64,000 bases of DNA from the NCBI RefSeq assembly GCF_024586915.1, contig NZ_JANBVS010000014.1, positions 62,001 to 126,000 of the forward strand, read 5' to 3'. Source of the stretch: Bradyrhizobium sp. SRS-191. Its GTDB lineage: Bacteria > Pseudomonadota > Alphaproteobacteria > Rhizobiales > Xanthobacteraceae. The position numbers and the translations under genes were made by a program. Each line of letters starts with the position of its first letter. Within the stretch, counting starts at the first letter, position 1. This document shows, in pieces, positions 62,275 to 64,000 of the stretch. The notes below the pieces were generated by a model that did not search any database, was not told the origin of the DNA, and saw nothing but the letters and a program-made list of their open reading frames with translations.

Positions 62275-63672
62275 TCAGCCCCGCGGCGGCGCAACCGCCA
62301 GCCGCAGGAAACTCATCACGCTGCCGAGCGCCGCGAAGCCCGCGCCGAGCGCCAGCGCCAGGGTTGCGCCTTCGCGCCCGGCGAGGCTGAAGCACAGCGC
62401 AGCCAGGGCCGCGCCGGTCGTCTGGCCCGTCAGCCGCGCGGTCGCGACGATGCCGCTGGCGCCACCGCTGCGATGGGGCGGGGCGCTTGACATGATGGCC
62501 TTCATATTGGGCGCCTGGAAGAAGCCGAACCCGATGCCGCAGATCAGCATCCGCCAGACGATGTTCGGGATGCTCGGGTTCTCCGGCAACATGGCGAGCA
62601 GCGCCATGCCGGTGCCGAGCATCACCAGGCCGATGCCGCCGAGCAGTCCGGCGGGAAAGCGATCCGAGAGCCGGCCGGCGATCGGGGCCATGATGGTCAC
62701 CGCGAGCGGCCAGGGCGTCATGAAGAAACCGGTCTCGACCTGCGAGCGCTGCAAGATGTCCTCGAAATAGAACGGCAGCGACACGAAGCCGAGGCCCTGC
62801 ACCGAGAAGGAGCACACGGCCGTGGCGGCCGACAGCGCGAACACGCCGCGGCGGAACAGGTCGATCGGAAGCATCGGCGCGGGGTGGTCGGCCTGGCGCC
62901 GCGCCAGGATGATGCCGAGCACGAGCGCGCCGACCAGTTCCGCCACCACCATGGCCGGCGTCGCGCCATGCGCGGCGCTGCCGATGCCGGTGATGAAGAG
63001 GCCGAGGCAGACGGCGGCCAGGGCGGCGCCGAGGAAGTCGAAGGCATGCTCGGCGCGCGGCGTCCGCGGCAGCATCTTCAGGCCGATGGCGATCGCGATC
63101 AGGCCGAACGGCAGGTTGATCGCGAACAGCCACGGCCAGGAGCCGAGCGAGAGAATGGCGGAGGCAATCGTGGGTCCGAAGGTGAAGGAAATGCCGACCA
63201 CCAGCGCGTTGTGGCCGAGGCCGCGGCCCAGCATCTTGCCGGGATAGACATAGCGCACCAGCGCGGTGTTGACGCTCATGATGCCGCTGGCGCCCAGGCC
63301 CTGCAATGCGCGGGCGATCACCAATGTCGGCAGCGACCAGGCCAGCGCGCAGCCGACCGAGGCCAGCGTGAACAGCAGCAGGCCCCCGAGATAGATGCGC
63401 TGGTGGCCCACGATCTCGCCGAGTGCGCCGAGCGGCAGCAAGGTCGCGACCAGGGCGATCTGGTAGATGTTGACGACCCAGACCACTTCGGCCGGGGAGA
63501 CGTGCAGATCGTTGGAGATCGACGGCAGCGCGATGTTGGCGATCGCGACGTCGAGCGAAGCCATCGACAGCGCCGTGAAGATCGCCGCGATCGCCCAAGG
63601 GCGCTGGCTTGCAGGCAGGCCATCGGCCGCGCCGTCGCCGGCGAGCTTCGAAGCATGGTGGCGGTTGGACAT
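62275..63672 (-). CDS. MFS drug-type exporter (DHA2-like)
   Basis: 465-aa transporter with about 12 to 14 transmembrane segments. The motif-C-like and DHA marks include FTALSMASLDVAIANIALPSIS, VARALQGLGASGIMSVN-type IARALQGLGASGIMSVN, and GRGLGHNALVVGISFTFGP. It most likely expels toxic small molecules by proton antiport. It is not obviously linked to the ior-sox operon that follows it on the same strand. ATG 63672 is chosen (AAGG seven bases upstream); an upstream in-frame extension has no family resemblance. Confidence 0.88.
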   Translation of the reverse strand: MSNRHHASKLAGDGAADGLPASQRPWAIAAIFTALSMASLDVAIANIALPSISNDLHVSPAEVVWVVNIYQIALVATLLPLGALGEIVGHQRIYLGGLLLFTLASVGCALAWSLPTLVIARALQGLGASGIMSVNTALVRYVYPGKMLGRGLGHNALVVGISFTFGPTIASAILSLGSWPWLFAINLPFGLIAIAIGLKMLPRTPRAEHAFDFLGAALAAVCLGLFITGIGSAAHGATPAMVVAELVGALVLGIILARRQADHPAPMLPIDLFRRGVFALSAATAVCSFSVQGLGFVSLPFYFEDILQRSQVETGFFMTPWPLAVTIMAPIAGRLSDRFPAGLLGGIGLVMLGTGMALLAMLPENPSIPNIVWRMLICGIGFGFFQAPNMKAIMSSAPPHRSGGASGIVATARLTGQTTGAALAALCFSLAGREGATLALALGAGFAALGSVMSFLRLAVAPPRG

Positions 63673-64000
63673 GGTGGCCTTTTGGGGACCTTCGGTGCGC
63701 GCGTCTCCGATGAGCATGTACACGGCAGCGGGCGAGAGCCCCAGCCGCCGCGGGCGCATGGGCGTATGCGCGAGGGTGGAGCCGAGAAGTCGGATGCTTG
63801 CAAAGGCCCCCTCGTCTTGCTCCGTCATTCCGGGGCATTCGCGCAGCGAATGAGCCCGGAATCCATGACCACGGACAATAAGTGTGAGGCGAGACGCCCA
63901 CCACCGGCATGCCCCACACGATGTCCTGTGGGTATGGGGTCCGGCTCGCACTGCGCTTGCGGCCGACTGCGTCGGCCTCAAGCTCCGCGCGCCCCGGAAC
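63673..64000. other. right-edge intergenic stretch
   Basis: 328 bp without a supportable gene. A palindromic repeat with CATTCCGGGGCATTCGCGCA and AATGAGCCCGGAATCCATGA lies at 63826-63869. The window ends inside this interval, so a promoter for the MFS gene is expected nearby but not identified. Confidence 0.6.

Overview
The window is chromosomal DNA of a GC-rich alphaproteobacterium. Protein resemblance and the style of intergenic repeats suggest a Bradyrhizobium-like member of the Nitrobacteraceae; this is inference, because no rRNA or other taxonomic marker gene is present. Genes are densely packed with frequent 1-17 bp stop/start overlaps. I saw no tRNA, rRNA, CRISPR array, transposase, integrase or phage gene.

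Layout. 1-5.9 kb: the 3' part of pobA, a tannase/feruloyl-esterase-family protein with an altered active-site motif, a GAF-GGDEF-PilZ-like protein, a pentapeptide-like protein and a PAN-domain protein. 6.0-12.9 kb: a complete D-xylose locus (LacI regulator, xylB, xylA, and a CUT2-type ABC importer with a one-domain ATPase). 13.0-18.8 kb: a MarR-GNAT fusion with a 22-bp perfect palindrome at its start codon, a FabA paralogue lacking the catalytic His, an L,D-transpeptidase, a coiled-coil membrane protein, a double-hotdog thioesterase and DUF2200. 18.9-25.3 kb: a membrane alpha/beta hydrolase, a RibD-C reductase overlapping an amine oxidase, a VOC protein, and a LysR gene divergent from ligAB with a FixK/FNR-like box between them. 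25.7-34.4 kb: DUF3861/PadR, an RND efflux operon with divergent TetR, and a PepSY membrane protein. 34.6-39.8 kb: dctA, a thiolase and a ClC channel.

39.8-48.1 kb is a periplasmic oxidation island: a sorbosone/PQQ-type sugar dehydrogenase, quinol-oxidase genes cyoA-cyoC-cyoD with cyoB (the catalytic subunit) absent, a thermonuclease-like protein on the other strand, and a three-subunit gluconate-2-dehydrogenase-type operon. A DegP-like protease follows at 48.2 kb. After 1.3 kb of repeats come an isochorismatase-family hydrolase and an NCS2-type permease (50.5-52.9 kb).

53.4-62.1 kb is the most unusual region. On the minus strand a seven-gene run reads iorA-iorB (periplasmic molybdenum hydroxylase) - soxF - soxX - soxY - soxZ - soxA, with no soxB, soxC or soxD. 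SoxY has lost its Gly-Gly-Cys-Gly-Gly tail but keeps the Cys. Nearby is a doxX-dsrE-tlpA set with a divergent LysR gene. I infer a non-canonical Sox pathway in which a xanthine-oxidase-family enzyme may work with a SoxYZ-like carrier. A drug-type MFS exporter ends the window.

Intergenic DNA is rich in repeats: short REP-like palindromes, three copies of a ~145-bp MITE-like element, and a ~620-660-bp composite block present twice, about 46.5 kb apart.
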